Both the position numbers and the translations under genes were made by a program. Below are positions 50,802 to 62,668 of a stretch of 64,000 nt of DNA, in pieces (the stretch's first letter is position 1; each line of letters opens with the position of its first letter). The notes beneath the pieces were generated by a model. It saw only the letters and a list, made by a program, of their open reading frames with translations. It did no database searches and was not told the DNA's origin. Source of the DNA: Pyrenopolyporus hunteri (lineage: Eukaryota > Ascomycota > Sordariomycetes > Xylariales > Hypoxylaceae). Where the stretch lies: NCBI GenBank assembly GCA_902806595.1, contig CADCXC010000046.1, positions 1 to 64,000 on the forward strand, read 5' to 3'.

Positions 50802-52124
50802 CTATGCAGCAGCTGGAGCGGGTGCCCCGGCCCCCTCTAGGATGGTAGCATCGCCGGTAGCGGCAGCACCCGCGCCGGCGCTGATCTCCGCCGGCTTATT
50901 TTCGGTGGTAGCGTCGTCCTTCTCCCACCAGGCGGGCTTCGCGTACGTGGGATCGCACCAGGGACCGGCGTTGCTGAGCTGGCAGCCGCCCTCGCACTCG
51001 CAGGTACCGCCGAATTCCTTGGGCAGGTTCTCGGCGGGGATCTGTTCTAGGAGCTCCTTCTGGTAGTTGCCGCCGAGGACGTGGATCTTCTCGACGGTGA
51101 CGGGGTCGAGCAGGGGGCGGATCATACGCCAGACGCCGGTGAACAGCCAGTTCGTGTTGATGAGGTACATGCGGCCGAGACGCTCCGGGTAGTAGTTTTG
51201 ACTCATGCCGGACGCCTCCTGGATGTAGCCGAAGACCTGCCTCGCGTTGCCGAAACCGACGCCGTTGAAGTCCATGATGGTGCAGGACGTCTCTAGCAGG
51301 TGGCCAGCCTTGCGCGAGCAGGCTGGCAGCCTAGGGTCCGCCATCTTCTCGTACTCGACGGCCAGGTTAACCAGCATGTGCTCGTACTCGATACCTTCGT
51401 TCTTCATGGCGTTGATATCGATCTTACCGAGCTGCTCGATGTATACCGGTCGCCCGTCCTGTTGAGGTAGCCATGTAAGCACAAAAACTGGTCTCTGCGG
51501 CGCGGGGAGGGAAGTGCCTTCGTACCTTGTCGGTCTTGTGGTAGTACTGAGGGTACCATTTGGAGACCTTCTTCTTGAAAGAGCCGTCTCTGTCCCATTG
51601 GCCTACTTCCTCGTCGAGATTGATAGTCCGACCGTCGACCTTCAGGGGCTGTCCGGCGTACAGAATGGTCTTCCGCCACTTTTCGGTGTCAACGAACCTT
51701 GAGGCCAGGGGTCAGTCCATCAGTCTCAACAAACAACTCGTCTCCCTATCTGGGATATCTTCTCCAGCCATGGCTCGGGATCGCTCACATTTTCTTAGCC
51801 AAGTTGACATCGAATTTTCGGGCTCGTAGGAAACGCAGCTACATGTTGGCGAAACAGTCGTCAGCAAATGATATGTCTATGCCTCATCTATCCATCTAGC
51901 CCTTGTGGGGGTATGCGGTAAGATGTTCAGGCGGTTGTATCGTGGAGGGCACATACCAAGGTCAGAGTATCCAACCGCTTAGTATAGCCTTCGCTCTCGA
52001 GCATCATGCGTAGCTGGTGAACCTGGGCCTGCTGAGCCTCGGTCAAGTGGCCCGGGTGGCCTGGTTTGGCCTGGGGGGCGGTGGTAGGGAAGTCATATTG
52101 GTCGTACTTGGGATCTAGCTCCAT
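50802..52124 (-). CDS. SEC14: Sec14 phosphatidylinositol/phosphatidylcholine transfer protein
   Basis: Sec14 exchanges phosphatidylinositol and phosphatidylcholine and supports PI4P signalling and vesicle budding at the Golgi. Four exons on the minus strand join in phase: 52,124-51,957, 51,838-51,789, 51,697-51,526 and 51,458-50,802 (introns 118, 91, 67 nt), giving 348 residues. The N-terminal CRAL-TRIO-N part spans the first joins (KRLDTLTL + LRFLRARKFDVNLAKKMF). The lipid domain has YPQYYHKTDK + DGRPVYIEQLG, TSCTIMDFNGVG, SQNYYPERLGRMYLIN, LLDPVTVEKIHVLGG and QIPAENLPKEFGG. By alignment from memory to yeast Sec14, S188/T190 match its PtdCho-binding Ser/Thr and E222/K254 match its PtdIns-binding Glu/Lys. 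The tail has CECEGGCQLSNAGPW and then an Ala/Gly-rich end. The 50-nt exon 2 is only found by splicing. Confidence 0.95.
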
Positions 52125-53438
52125 GGTCGACGTGGCGGTTTGGGTCGATTTCCAAAGAAATCGAGCCGTTCAAGCTTGGGATGTACCGATTGAGGTGATG
52201 TAATAGACTGTTTTCTCTAGTGTATGGATTAGGAAAGACGATAGCTTAAGAAGAGCGAGGTGATGAGCAAGGGAAGGGAGGATGGATGGAGGTGTGATAG
52301 GAGAGAGAGAGCAACGAGTTTGTTGTCCTAGGAATGCTTTGGGATTTGAGGGTGTTCGATAGGAGTTTATGTAGGTGGATGCCAAGTTTGGTTCGTTGGC
52401 CTAGCCTCAGCTATGTAGGTGCCGCGTACGTAAATCACCAAATAACAACAACGCACCTAATGAAAAAAGTCGGGGGCCTCACTGGATAGAACCGGAACTC
52501 GGTACAGTGATACAGTGACGAAGAGTAGACGAAGTAGGATACTGTCTCTATGTCAGGTATAGATTGCCATACAAAACCATTAATCATTGGGAAAAAAAAA
52601 TAAATAAAGTGGCGGCGTTAGATTGCGGGCATGCCCAAGTGGGAGATCGTCATTGGTGCGCGCAGCGGTGAGATCTGGGGAGCGACTTTTTGGGTTCCAG
52701 CTTTTTCCCTATCCCTGTGAATGCCATGTATTATATGTAGGTACCTACCTATGTATTATTCACCGTAGGTCCCTTTTTTTGCTATTTAGGTTCGCTTTGC
52801 CCACTTACGTAACCTTTTAAGGGGTCTCCCGCATTCCCCCCTTCCCATTCCATTCCCCCTTATAATTAGGGAGGTACCGACTAATTAGTATCGTACTGTA
52901 CCTATCGATGGATCTCAGCCACGAGATACCTACGTACCTTGCCTCGCTTAGTTACCCAATGTACCTACTACCAAAAGTCTAGTGATGAATATAGGCAGTA
53001 ACTTTTACACTTCATGCAGCTAAATTAGATCATCTGTGTCGCCAAAGTCAAAGTCAGTGAGTATTATGAACTAGAAACACGGACATAAGAACATAAACTT
53101 ATACGAGCATTAGGAATAATGCAAGTACATAGGTATATAACGGCGCAAGTAGCGAATTGGCGTCTTCTCAATTCACCTGATACTCCCCAAATGAAACCCT
53201 AGAAAGCTCCTTCGTGTTGCGTCATCACCACTTACATAGTAGGCACAGCTATGTACGCAGCACCTGACTACACAGCATCTGACGTGAAATTAAGTCCGCG
53301 CGTCAGCGTTGGTTTATTAATCGAGGCTAGGCAGGTAATCAAACAGGCAGGCAACCTCGCAAGCAATCAAGATGATGCCAAGCATACCTCACCTCGCCCA
53401 ACGCGAGCCGGCCAAGCTTGCAACTGATCGTGCCGTCC
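52125..53438. other. Intergenic region between SEC14 and PAC10
   Basis: Upstream region of SEC14 (minus) and 3' side of PAC10 (minus). It has an A9 tract near 52,590, TACCTACCTATG motifs at 52,740-52,755 and 52,925-52,975, and GAGAGAGAGAGC near 52,302. No gene is supported. Confidence 0.55.
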
Positions 53439-54483
53439 TCATCCGTTGGGCTGCTCGTCGCCATCTCCAGCCCCCGTTCCTTTGCGCTCCTCCTCGACTT
53501 TTTCTTTTCGTTTCTGAACAACGTCCCAGTTGTAGACTCGCGCTATCGCGACCTCCATAGTCTACTCAAAGTTAGCCGTGTCCTCGTTGGGAATTATCCA
53601 TCTAGTAGGTTTCCTACCGTGATCTGTTCTCTGAGGAAATCCAGGTCTTCCTCGCAGTTGGCGTAGCTCTGCTTCGCGGCCGCTAACTTGGATGTGAGGA
53701 GTGTCTCAGCCTCGTCGATAGGATACGCCAGCATCACATTCGCCTATACAATATTGATTCCCATTAGCTGAGCTGCTCGTCGGGCGTTTAAACGCTCATG
53801 GAGAGCATGCGTTCCGACATACACCAAGCCATAGATATACTTCGTCCGTAGGCGGTATCGACGCTTTCGCGTACAGGGTGTCGTTAAGCTCGAAGGTGGT
53901 CTCGATCGGATCAGATTCCTCCTAGGTAAAATTAGCCCCCTGGCATCGACCGAGTCACTCTTAGGCCGACTGAGCCTACCGTCCTCGTCTTGAGAAATTT
54001 AACTGTGTCCAGAGTCTTCTGTATATCGGGCATTTTGTCCTTCAGTCCCGCGACCCTTCTCTGCAGATTCAATTCCATGAATTGATATTTCCTATAACCG
54101 GGTCCCAGCGTCAGTAATCGTTCGAAGCAAATCGGTAGGCGACATCGAGAATATTTGAGCCGGAAGGCTGCGATGTGGGACTTCGGCGTCCCGACCAACA
54201 AGACATATATGGCTTCGAAAATGGGAATATTGAAACGTAGGTAGACGTGGCAACATACGATATCATCTCCTGGAAGCTGCGCAGCGTAGACTGGACATCT
54301 TCTCTCGATGTGACGTAGTCCTCGACCTTGTCGACGAAAGGAGCGTAAGGGATGCCCCTCGGGTTCGTAGCCGCCGCATCCTTTCTACACCACGAATTCG
54401 ATCTCGTTAGTGTCCAAATATCGAGCCTTTGGGAGTTGTATTCTATCGTACTGTGCGACCGGCTCTTTGCCTTTCGATGACAT
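53439..54483 (-). CDS. PAC10: Prefoldin subunit 3 (Pac10/Gim2)
   Basis: Prefoldin is a cytosolic six-subunit chaperone that hands unfolded actin and tubulin to the CCT chaperonin; subunit 3 is one of its two alpha-type subunits. Six exons on the minus strand join in phase: 54,483-54,452, 54,384-54,259, 54,091-53,980, 53,921-53,823, 53,743-53,618 and 53,561-53,439, with introns of 67, 167, 58, 79 and 56 nt. The product is 205 residues, normal for the family. Family text crosses each join: NPRGIPYAPFVDKVEDYV, SFQEMIS+KYQFMELNLQRR, KFLKTRT+EESDPIETTFEL, TDEVYLWLG+ANVMLAYPID, EDLDFLREQIT+TMEVAIARVYNWDV. The start gives MSSKGKEPVAQ before the first intron (CTAACG branch site). No disabling change is seen, so it is not a pseudogene despite its fragmented look. 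Confidence 0.93.
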
Positions 54484-55298
54484 ATCGTGTCTATTATGCG
54501 GCGCCGTTCAGCGCATTATGAGTGGGAGCAGACTAGGAGTAGACTGGGTCGAGTTCGCCGGGTGATGCCGATAGTCTAGGTAACCTTAAAGCATTGGATG
54601 TTCCTGTTTGGATACATGTAGTGGGCACCTATCGCAGCTCCAGCACATAGAGAGAGGAAAATTTAGGAGCATGGGCCATCGGGAAGCGGGGTGAGGCTGG
54701 AGCTCACCGAGGTGAAGGAGGGGCACATGTCGGATCTATAGATGCTTGGTGTAATGCATACATTATTCATATATCGGGTACTTACAACTAGCCAACCAGA
54801 AGTAACAAAGTAGCTGTTAGCCTCCTCTAGGAACGCTATGATTATCAAACGGAAAGCTTTAAACCTGTAAATGCCAATGTAAACTATTTTAACCATCTAT
54901 TTACATCTTTTGAAACTTGTAGATTCTCACTATATACTTACACCGACGAAAAAGGTTGAGGGTTTAATGTTGTCGTTTGATACCTACTACGGAAGGCTTC
55001 TTTTGGATAAATCGGAACCCTCCGTCTGTCATATTTCACGGCTAGGCACCTCTCCAGCGACTGCGGAATAAATTGACAGGTCATACGAATGCTACTCTCT
55101 AATTGTAAATATCACCGTGCAGACGCTTCGTTTGCCGTACCAACCCGAACAAATCAGAAGCGACATGGGAGAGATACATTTCAAGGATAATCAGGCACCT
55201 TAACAACCAATACCCCCCTCCAGGGTCTGATCCAGTCAACCTTAACCTCACGACTATATCATTTAAATAAGGGAAGATTAAACGAATGATAAGTCATC
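54484..55298. other. Divergent promoter region between PAC10 and the alpha/beta hydrolase
   Basis: The two genes point away from each other over about 0.8 kb. The sequence is slightly AT-rich near 54,880-54,980. I recognise no specific regulator site and no gene. Confidence 0.55.
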
Positions 55299-56184
55299 AT
55301 GGGTCAAGGACCATCTCACGACCCAGTCCCGCTCGAAACCAGAGTTGAGGATCCGAAGGACGGATCCCCGCCGAAGGGGCTCGCTCTCATAGCACATGGC
55401 AGGCTTGGCGGGAACTTCGACCAACCCCCAGTCCGTCTCCTAGCTGAATACCTAAGGGATAAGAGACAACTAAGAGTCGTCACTTGGAACGCCCGGGGAA
55501 TAGGCGGTAGCGGAGGAGGAAACGAATACACAGATTTCGGCGTCTGGCTCGGAGACGCCGGGATCAATGATTACAACGTAGGTATAGCCACTCCTGGTCC
55601 GCAACATACGATAGCTAACCCAGCACTTCGGCACTTACAGCGAATGCTCCGCGAGTCCATGGAAAAATTTCTGCGTGATTTCCCCGGTGCTCAGGGGATC
55701 CCGCTATTCTTATGTGTACGGCGTTCTTATCCCGCCCTCATACACTGTACTCATGACACTAACCAAAACCCAGGGTTATTCGGCGGGCGCCGTCTTCGCG
55801 GGGTGTACTCGTCCGCCCCCGTCATTCTGGCAGTTCGCGCCCGCGCACTATATTTTCATATCGTATCCCGTGGACCTGAACCCCTTCATCGGGCTCCACA
55901 AGTCCGGCTCGTACTACCGGGCCGTGGAAGCCCTCGTCCAAGGCCACGGGTGGGAAAACCTGCCTGGCGAGTTCCACGGCCGGGAGCCGGACGTGGCTGG
56001 GGTGCTCACCGTCACGGGCCAGTTTGAGGCCGTGGTGTTTTATGGTCTGTGGACGCAGATCCTAGGCAGCAAGAATGCGCGGCACGTCCTCACGCAGGTC
56101 CGTGTCGATGGGGCGACGCATCCGTGGGATGATAAAGCGTATCGTATCGTGGAGGAGGTTGACAAGTGGTTGTCGAGTCGTTAA
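55299..56184 (+). CDS. Alpha/beta hydrolase (COG2945-like)
   Basis: Three exons, 55,299-55,577, 55,641-55,715 and 55,774-56,184, give 254 residues. It has a compact alpha/beta-hydrolase fold: ALIAHGRLGGNFDQPP (early strand and probable oxyanion loop), RVVTWNARGIGGSGG, then IPLFLC + GYSAGAVFAG across the second join, with S121 as probable nucleophile in G-Y-S-A-G. VDGATHPW near the end holds H234, the probable catalytic His; the acid is not certain. The substrate is unknown. The reading frame across the second join was chosen because only the donor GTACGG (same as in mis14) gives the continuous PLFLC-GYSAG strand-elbow. Intron 1 is 63 nt with GTAGGT, CTAACC and TTACAG signals but has no stop and is a multiple of three, so a 275-residue form with it retained is also possible. 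Confidence 0.8.
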
Positions 56185-58386
56185 GGGGTTTGATAATGCG
56201 GTGGATTGATTTTGGTCCCTCGAGGTACGTTAAGTGTGTTCATAAAGATACTATAAAGCTTTTAGATGCTTAGGTATAGTATATAAGCCTAAAGAGTGTG
56301 TTTGATAGGATAATAAGTATAACGTGTATCATTGGCTTTGGGCTTTGGGCGACCGGGTTGGTAGCTCTTAACACCACGTACTTGCATTGTAAGGTCTGAG
56401 TAGAAAATATATCATACATAGTTCAAGATCCTCTAGTGAACGTCAAAACCTGATATCACGGGTATTTCGAAAAGAAAACGCTCTAGCGGCTTGTAGGGTT
56501 TGATATATTCGTAAAGGATATCGAGAGATCTAGTGTTCCGGCGTACATTTCGGATTACTTATCAACTTCTGAGGCTAATCTTGGATGTAGATAGCCCGAA
56601 CGGCGTGGCGAGTGCTTATTTCATACAATAATTAGGGAAAACACGAAAATGTTTTCTAGGTAACATGCTTGTTTCACGTGCTTTTTGGAATAACCCCATT
56701 TCAGGGGCCTATGGGGGATTATCTATTCCATCATGATTGCTAATAAATCAGGATACCATAGTGCTTGATCAATCGTGTTCCTTATTTGTTCCATATAGGC
56801 CACTTCAGCGCCGAAAGGTTCTCGTAAACTTTGAATACTTAATATCTGCTAAAGCCACTGGTCAGGAATGCTAGCTGTCCCGTCTCTTTAGCATAGCACT
56901 AGCTGAGTGCTTCGGATTCTCAGTTGTGCTCCTTATAACATACGCGGGTCCCCTGGTTTTGGGCCGGAGGGTTACCTACCTACCTAACCAGCCACCTAAC
57001 GAATAAGTGACCAAGTCTCAATATACTCACGCATATACTCGACTTTGAAGCACGTTCCGAGTAGATACTCGAAATTCTAGGCACCCAAATTATATAGTTA
57101 TACGTAACGACGCTGTGTTTAATACACCAGAGGAACCCTCGTCAGGGGCGGCATACCAGCATCCTAGGTATTGATTTCGGCATCACCAGGCGAGAAGTGG
57201 TACCAGTTTAGGGTTAGAGAGGTTACAGTATGTTATCGTAAATCGGTTCCATAAGCCCATCATGAATTACCGGGCAGTACCATGCCCATGAGCATATTGT
57301 TCGTAAAACCCCTATATAAGACCGTACCTAGTTTATTACCTCTAATAGGAGATGGAGATATCGAAAAGCCACTACCCAGCTATCGAAGAAAGGAGGGATA
57401 GAAGTAACCTCTCGGGACCCTCCATAGGCCCTGGGTTTGATTCCGTGATAAGGCAGCATTAAGGCTAGTTAGTTCAGCTTCAAGATTAGAATCAGGATGG
57501 TGATCCTAGATGCACGATGTTTCTTTTCTTGGGGTGTTTCTCTTTTACTACTCGAGCCCCGTTTCGTTTTATTCGATGAGCGTGTCCTGAGCCCTGGCCT
57601 CTGGCTGATTGCTCGGCTTATATAGTTGAATCACAATCCAGTTCACTATCCTTACGTGGTGACAGTCGCGCCTTCTCTTTCTAGCGCTCACCGAACCTAC
57701 CCTGTGTGAATTGTCTCTCTTGGCCGCCACTTCCTTAACGCCTAGTTTGCTACCGCCACCTGCCCTCGGAATATGGGCGCCCTTTGCCAGCTTTGGGGTG
57801 GGAGCCTATGGTTATGGACGGGTCCGGGACCGAGTGGGGCAACTCGGCGAGAAATTGCTCAACACCAGCTCCGGCTTCCGGATTTCTCGACTGACAAACA
57901 TAGTACAAACTCTTTTTCAACCCACCTGAGGACACGCGAGTAGAATAATGTGACTGATTCGCTGGGAGTCCGAGCGTCCAGTATTTCTCGTAGAATCACT
58001 ACTATATAGACTTAGTTTCTTCCTCCCGTCGTTCTCACTTCCTTTACATCTTTTCTCCAGATTCACTCTTCCAAACACGAATCTAACTGAGCATCAATTC
58101 TCAACCAAAAAAAAACCCCACCAGAAAAAATCCATCCACCCTATCATCACCTACTAAGATCATCCTCTACCAATATCATCTTCTACCGACCTTCTCCAAT
58201 ATCACCTTTTACCAACGTTGCCTTCTACAAAGGTCGTCGCCTACCAATATTCTCTTCTACCCACATCAGAATCTACCCTTGTGGTAAGTAGAGACTTTGC
58301 CTTCCTTGGATTGTTAGTTGCTCGCTTTTATTCGGAGACTAAAATATCGAGTGTAGAGGTACCACAATAGCACGCCTTCGTTCAAG
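56185..58386. other. Intergenic region, 2.2 kb
   Basis: Downstream of the hydrolase and upstream of the F-box gene. At 57,711-57,929 there is a plus-strand open frame with TTG but no ATG start (LGIWAPFASFGVGAYGYGR inside); it looks more coding-like than its surroundings and could be a gene relic. A GGTTTGATTCC string at 57,429 resembles a tRNA B box but no tRNA folds. From 58,080 to 58,270 the leader is C/A/T-rich with repeated CTACCAATAT units. Confidence 0.5.
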
Positions 58387-59298
58387 ATGTCGTACGCACA
58401 AGATCGTGTCTTCAACATTACTGAGCTTCTGGAAAATATTTTCGTTTACGCCAGGCCCCGAGAAATCCTCGTGTCTATTCAGAGGGTGTGCAAACTATGG
58501 AAGGACACCATTGATTCCTCTCCAAAGCTCCAGCAGGCCCTATTCCTCAGAAAGAGCCACCAGGCACTGGATTCATCGAAATATACGAAGAACCAGCTTA
58601 TAGGATACGCCGTCCGACAATTCTTCAACCTTGATTACCGAAATAATGGCAAATACTACCGCCATATGGAAATGAGCACCGTCAAGCTGGAAAACATCAA
58701 CCGGAACCTCCTCGGCGCGTTTCTCGGGCCGTGGTTGAGGGAGGACGCTTCTTGGAGGAGGATGCAGGTGGCCCGGCCGCCAATCACAAAGCTACACTGG
58801 CAAGTGATGAGACCGGACCAAGATGCGCGTGTAGTGTTACCGGTGGCAGTAGTCGAATTCGAATTTCCGGGCGGGCTTCTCATGGGTGACTATTACGACC
58901 TTGTGCTCGGCACCAACGGTGAGCACTATATAAGGTGGCCTCTTATAGACAGCGGCGCTACTCCTAAAAGACTCGCACCTTTGGCCGATCCAATAGAAGA
59001 GTGGCGCGTCGAACGGAGGTGGGTAGCAGCAAAAAAGAACGCGATCAAGATACGACAGCAGGTGACGAACGAGACCGGGCGCAACGGACGCCGACGCCGC
59101 GACTACTTCTGGAATCCGAAGGATCTCCAGCCGTACCATGCCAACATTCGATCCGTCGAGACGCTGGAGATCACGGAGACGGGCGGAATTCCTGACTGGC
59201 AATTCAGGAAGCACACATCGGATAGCGCCACAAAAATGTCGCTTTTCCTACACGCGGCACAGGATCCTCCTATCCAACGGCCCGAATCGGATCTCTAA
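58387..59298 (+). CDS. F-box protein
   Basis: A single exon of 303 residues. Residues about 8-50 (FNITELLENIFVYARPREIL, then SIQRVCKLWKDTIDSSPKLQ) form an F-box, the motif that binds Skp1 in SCF ubiquitin ligases and brings in a substrate through the rest of the protein. The C-terminal 250 residues carry no repeats I recognise (no WD40 or leucine-rich repeats). RNGRRRRDYFWNPKDLQPYH is a basic patch near 235. Such single F-box proteins with a family-specific tail are numerous in filamentous ascomycetes and usually of unknown target. ATG is preceded by CAAG. Leader repeats of CTACCAATAT lie upstream. Confidence 0.8.
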   Translation: MSYAQDRVFNITELLENIFVYARPREILVSIQRVCKLWKDTIDSSPKLQQALFLRKSHQALDSSKYTKNQLIGYAVRQFFNLDYRNNGKYYRHMEMSTVKLENINRNLLGAFLGPWLREDASWRRMQVARPPITKLHWQVMRPDQDARVVLPVAVVEFEFPGGLLMGDYYDLVLGTNGEHYIRWPLIDSGATPKRLAPLADPIEEWRVERRWVAAKKNAIKIRQQVTNETGRNGRRRRDYFWNPKDLQPYHANIRSVETLEITETGGIPDWQFRKHTSDSATKMSLFLHAAQDPPIQRPESDL

Positions 59299-60776
59299 TT
59301 GGGCTTATCGGCTACACGATGCCCTAGGATGACCACCCACTTCTCATCTTTATGTGGTATGTTTAACAGAATTGGCCCTTGAAGACATCTGCTAATGAAA
59401 ATACGTATAGGATCAAGCAACGTGCTTTCCAATCTCCTTTTACGAACGTCTTCGATCGTCTAATCTCGCCTACCGACGGCCTTTTCTCTCCCCTATCATA
59501 CAAATTGTCAACAAAAAAACAAAAAAAAAAAAAAAAAAAACAACGGAAAAGGATGAGAAGTGATGTGTCTTTACGCCATAAGGATTTGGTAACGTGAGTA
59601 CACTAATGATCATCACTATTTAATTTGCTCTTGGCTAATAAAACCACAGTCAGCGTTATGGATTGGAAGCAGCCTACGTGGCTATGTTTCTGTGCGAAAC
59701 GAGAGGGGTGGTTGGCATGAGTATTGTCTTTTGGGGGATCGCCCTTCTTGCATCTCGTGGCAAGGACGCTGTTGTTTCGTACATTGGGATCTCAGGTATT
59801 CGCTACCTAGTGAATTGACTGAGGGCTACGCGTAAAAATGCGGGCATTGATAAAGCATGATTGTTCCATCTCGGATACTGTGATTTTGATTCCGGACTCA
59901 CGAGCATCGTTTGGCTAGAATTAAGTCCTGTTGCGTCCGCCGGACTCCCGTAACAACGTCTGGAACTCCTGGGATACTGGATGATTGGCGTCGTCTCCCG
60001 ATAATCATAACTGTTGTAGGTAAGCCTAACTCCATCTCGAGGCTTCGAAATTCGCCGGTCCTTTATTCTTGCGACCGCTTTCGTCGCCTCCCCAACGCCC
60101 TTGCCTATCCGGGAATGTCGTCTCTTCAGCGAACAGTTTTCATCACAACCCAGCTTCTAGGTATAGTTAACCCTATCCCACCTCGACCCGAGCGGCCTCG
60201 CCAATGCTCAGAAAATCCCTAAAACATGGAACTATGTTATTGACATGCCCCTTAAGCCCAAGTGGTTCGTATTGTCTTGCGGTAGCCATAATATCACCTT
60301 CCGATATGTCATCCCCTCTGCTATCGAGCGATAGAGAAGTCAACTTGGAACGTACGGCCCAGCCTCCATAGAAGAAATCTTACAGTAATTATAGCCCGGA
60401 GCATGTCAACTGGCTAGAAATTTCAACTTTATAAATCCTTTGACTCATCCTAGATTGCCCAAGGCTCGTTTCCTTTCTACGAGGGATCCGACGGTGTCAG
60501 TCTCTTTTCAAATAGCAGCTAGGGAATAATAATGGGGAAGTAGCCTTCAAGGGCCACGAATATAATATTATACGGTGGAACTCCTTTTCCATTGGTCACC
60601 GGGATCTGTAGAACGCGATATAGTAAGTAGTAAATACGTATGAAGCTATCTTAATATATAACGAGAAGACCCTTAATTCCATCGATAATAAATCGAAAGG
60701 TCTAGAAGGTATAAATAAAAGCTGAAGTGAAAGTGCTATATAATATATAATATACTACTAGATCATTACCCCCAGA
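59299..60776. other. Intergenic region between convergent F-box and TAP-like genes
   Basis: About 1.5 kb with the 3' ends of both genes. A near-pure A run lies at 59,512-59,540. An open frame at 59,911-60,222 (+) starts at TTG, not ATG, and has no motif. The last 170 bp before the TAP-like stop are AT-rich (TATATAATATATAATATACT near 60,738). Confidence 0.55.
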
Positions 60777-62668
60777 TCAAGCAGCGGTAGCGAATATCGG
60801 AACATTAGGTTCGCACACGGTTTCCGGCTCGGGCAGGACGCCCTCAAGGAAGTACTTCTGGATAGCGGCGTTCGTGCAGTTGGACGGTTGCGTTAAGGAT
60901 AAATGCTACATTATACAAACACCAATCGTTAACGCGGATGCCAGCGCGCAAAGAGGGCAGAAGGACGTGGACGCGGGGGAGGGTGGGGGTGAGGAGCAGA
61001 AAGAAAAGGGGGTAGGGAACTTACACCGTGACCGTTATGCGTCAGCAGAACGCTCCCCTCAAACCCGGAACTCATATTCTTCGCCGAAACCAGCGGAGTC
61101 ACGGGATCGAATGTGTTCCCGACGAACAGGATGGGGTTCTTAGTCTTGACGTGGAAATCGCCCTCGTACCGCTCCTTAGCCTGGAACTTCCATTGCGCGC
61201 ACGCCTCGACGTAGTAGCCCCAGCCCCAGTCCCAGAACCACTTGCTAGAGGTGTGATAGGCATCGAAGTCGCCCTGGAGATCCGCCAGGTTCGTCGTGCG
61301 CAGCTTCTTGTCGCCGCAGCGGATGCCCAGGATGGCCTGGTCCTGCGCCGGGATCGAGTAGCTCAGGATCAGCTGCACCGTCGTTTCCAGGTTGCCCTGC
61401 AGCATGTCGTCGAGGGCCTGGGCGAGCGCGGGCCACTCGGAGGGGCGGTACAGGATGTTGAAGACGAAGGACTTGAGGGTCGTGTAGTCGAATACGATCG
61501 TGTCGTTGTAAACGGGCGGGTTGTTCCGCATCATGTCGAAGAGGTCGAGCATCGCCGCCTCGAGGTCCTCGAATGTCCGGTTCCGCGCTAGGGCGCAGTT
61601 GTTCGGCATCGCGATGCACCCGCGCATGAACTCCTCCCAGGTCGCGTCGGTTGATGCGACCATCTCCGGTTCGCCGCTATATCACGAGATATTGTGTTGA
61701 TTATTTTAGAACCGGAATAAGATATATGGTAAGAAGTGGGGAGCGTACAAGGAATTATAGTACTGGTGCGCGTTCATAACGCCGTCGAGAACGACTTTAT
61801 CCATCCTATCGGGGAACATCGCGGCGACGGTGGCTCCCATCGTGGTCCCGCCCGAGATACCTGAGGGAAGATTAGTTTACAGTTAGACGTGCAGAAGAAT
61901 CCTTCTCCGACTAAGAGTAGACCTACCCCAGTATCTCAGCATTCCGTCCTCGCCCAGGGCGTCGACGATGGACATCATATCTCTCGCGGCAAATGCCATG
62001 CCGACCAGGTCGCCGGTCTCATTTAGCTGCGTCCCGCATTTATGCGCTATGATCTGGCTCTCTGCCCAGACCTTGCCCACGGCCGTGTCCGCAGAACCGG
62101 CTAGAGCAGTCCCTAGAGAAGCGTAGTATCCCGTGGTGTCTTCCGGCCAGCACTCGAATCGAAGGGTGTTGCCGGTTCCTCTAACCCTTGCTGTTAGACT
62201 TCGATAATACGGCAGGACGCAATCAGGGGTACATTTTCAACTTACCTAGGGTCCCAGCTGACGAGATCGTGGTAACCTCCCGTTGTTCTGTGTGGTGTAG
62301 ATGTTAGCTAATAAGTAAACTAGCGTTCGACCTTGCGTAGTAACGTACGGGCCCATTAGCCCGGCATAAGCAAGCATGCTCGTTAAACCGTCTTGGCCGG
62401 GGCCGCCAAAGTTGAGGATGATGCTGCCTCGCTTAGGCTGCTTCTGAGCCGGATACTTGATGACGTCGAGCATGAGAGTATCACTGCAGGACTTATCGGT
62501 ATAGTCGAGTGGTACGGGCAGTTTGGCGCATTGTACGGGGAGGGTGGTATTCAGCTTGCATGGTCCCCATTGGATCCCTGCGTGGTCGTCGCGGGGGATG
62601 GTGGTGGCTGTGCTGGCGTGGGCGGCGAGAGAGATGAAAAACGGTACGAGCGTCTTATAGGAAACCAT
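60777..62668 (-). CDS. Secreted TAP-like serine hydrolase (tripeptidyl aminopeptidase-like)
   Basis: Six exons on the minus strand join in phase: 62,668-62,349, 62,287-62,246, 62,180-61,927, 61,860-61,749, 61,676-61,025 and 60,905-60,777 (introns 61, 65, 66, 72, 119 nt), giving 502 residues. A signal peptide is likely (VPFFISLAAHASTA near the start). The alpha/beta-hydrolase core shows GSIILNFGGPGQDG, TGGYHDLVSWDPRGTGNTL across two joins, and YWG+ISGGTTMGATVA, with S208 as nucleophile in G-I-S-G-G. The C-terminal TAP-like domain has ILFVGNTFDPVTP (D433) and LTHNGHG+HLSLTQPSNC (H459 or H461). Relatives cleave N-terminal tripeptides or other small acyl substrates outside the cell; the substrate here is unknown. 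NNTT-type glycosylation sites are present (KLNTTLP, RNRTF). The exon 4 donor was chosen as GTACGC; an alternative GT lies 19 nt earlier. Confidence 0.9.

Noticed and set aside
53439..54483. Prefoldin pseudogene
   Set aside because: At first sight only fragments are readable, but all six exons join in phase with proper splice signals and no internal stop.
55675..55773. Alternative hydrolase reading through the second intron (frame with RYSYVYG)
   Set aside because: That frame breaks the beta-strand before the nucleophile elbow; the frame giving IPLFLC + GYSAG keeps phase with exon 1 and matches the fold.
57420..57450. B-box-like GGTTTGATTCC
   Set aside because: The stem does not pair and no tRNA body can be drawn around it.
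59911..60222. 103-codon open frame on the plus strand
   Set aside because: It begins at TTG, has no motif, and no convincing splicing makes it part of a gene.
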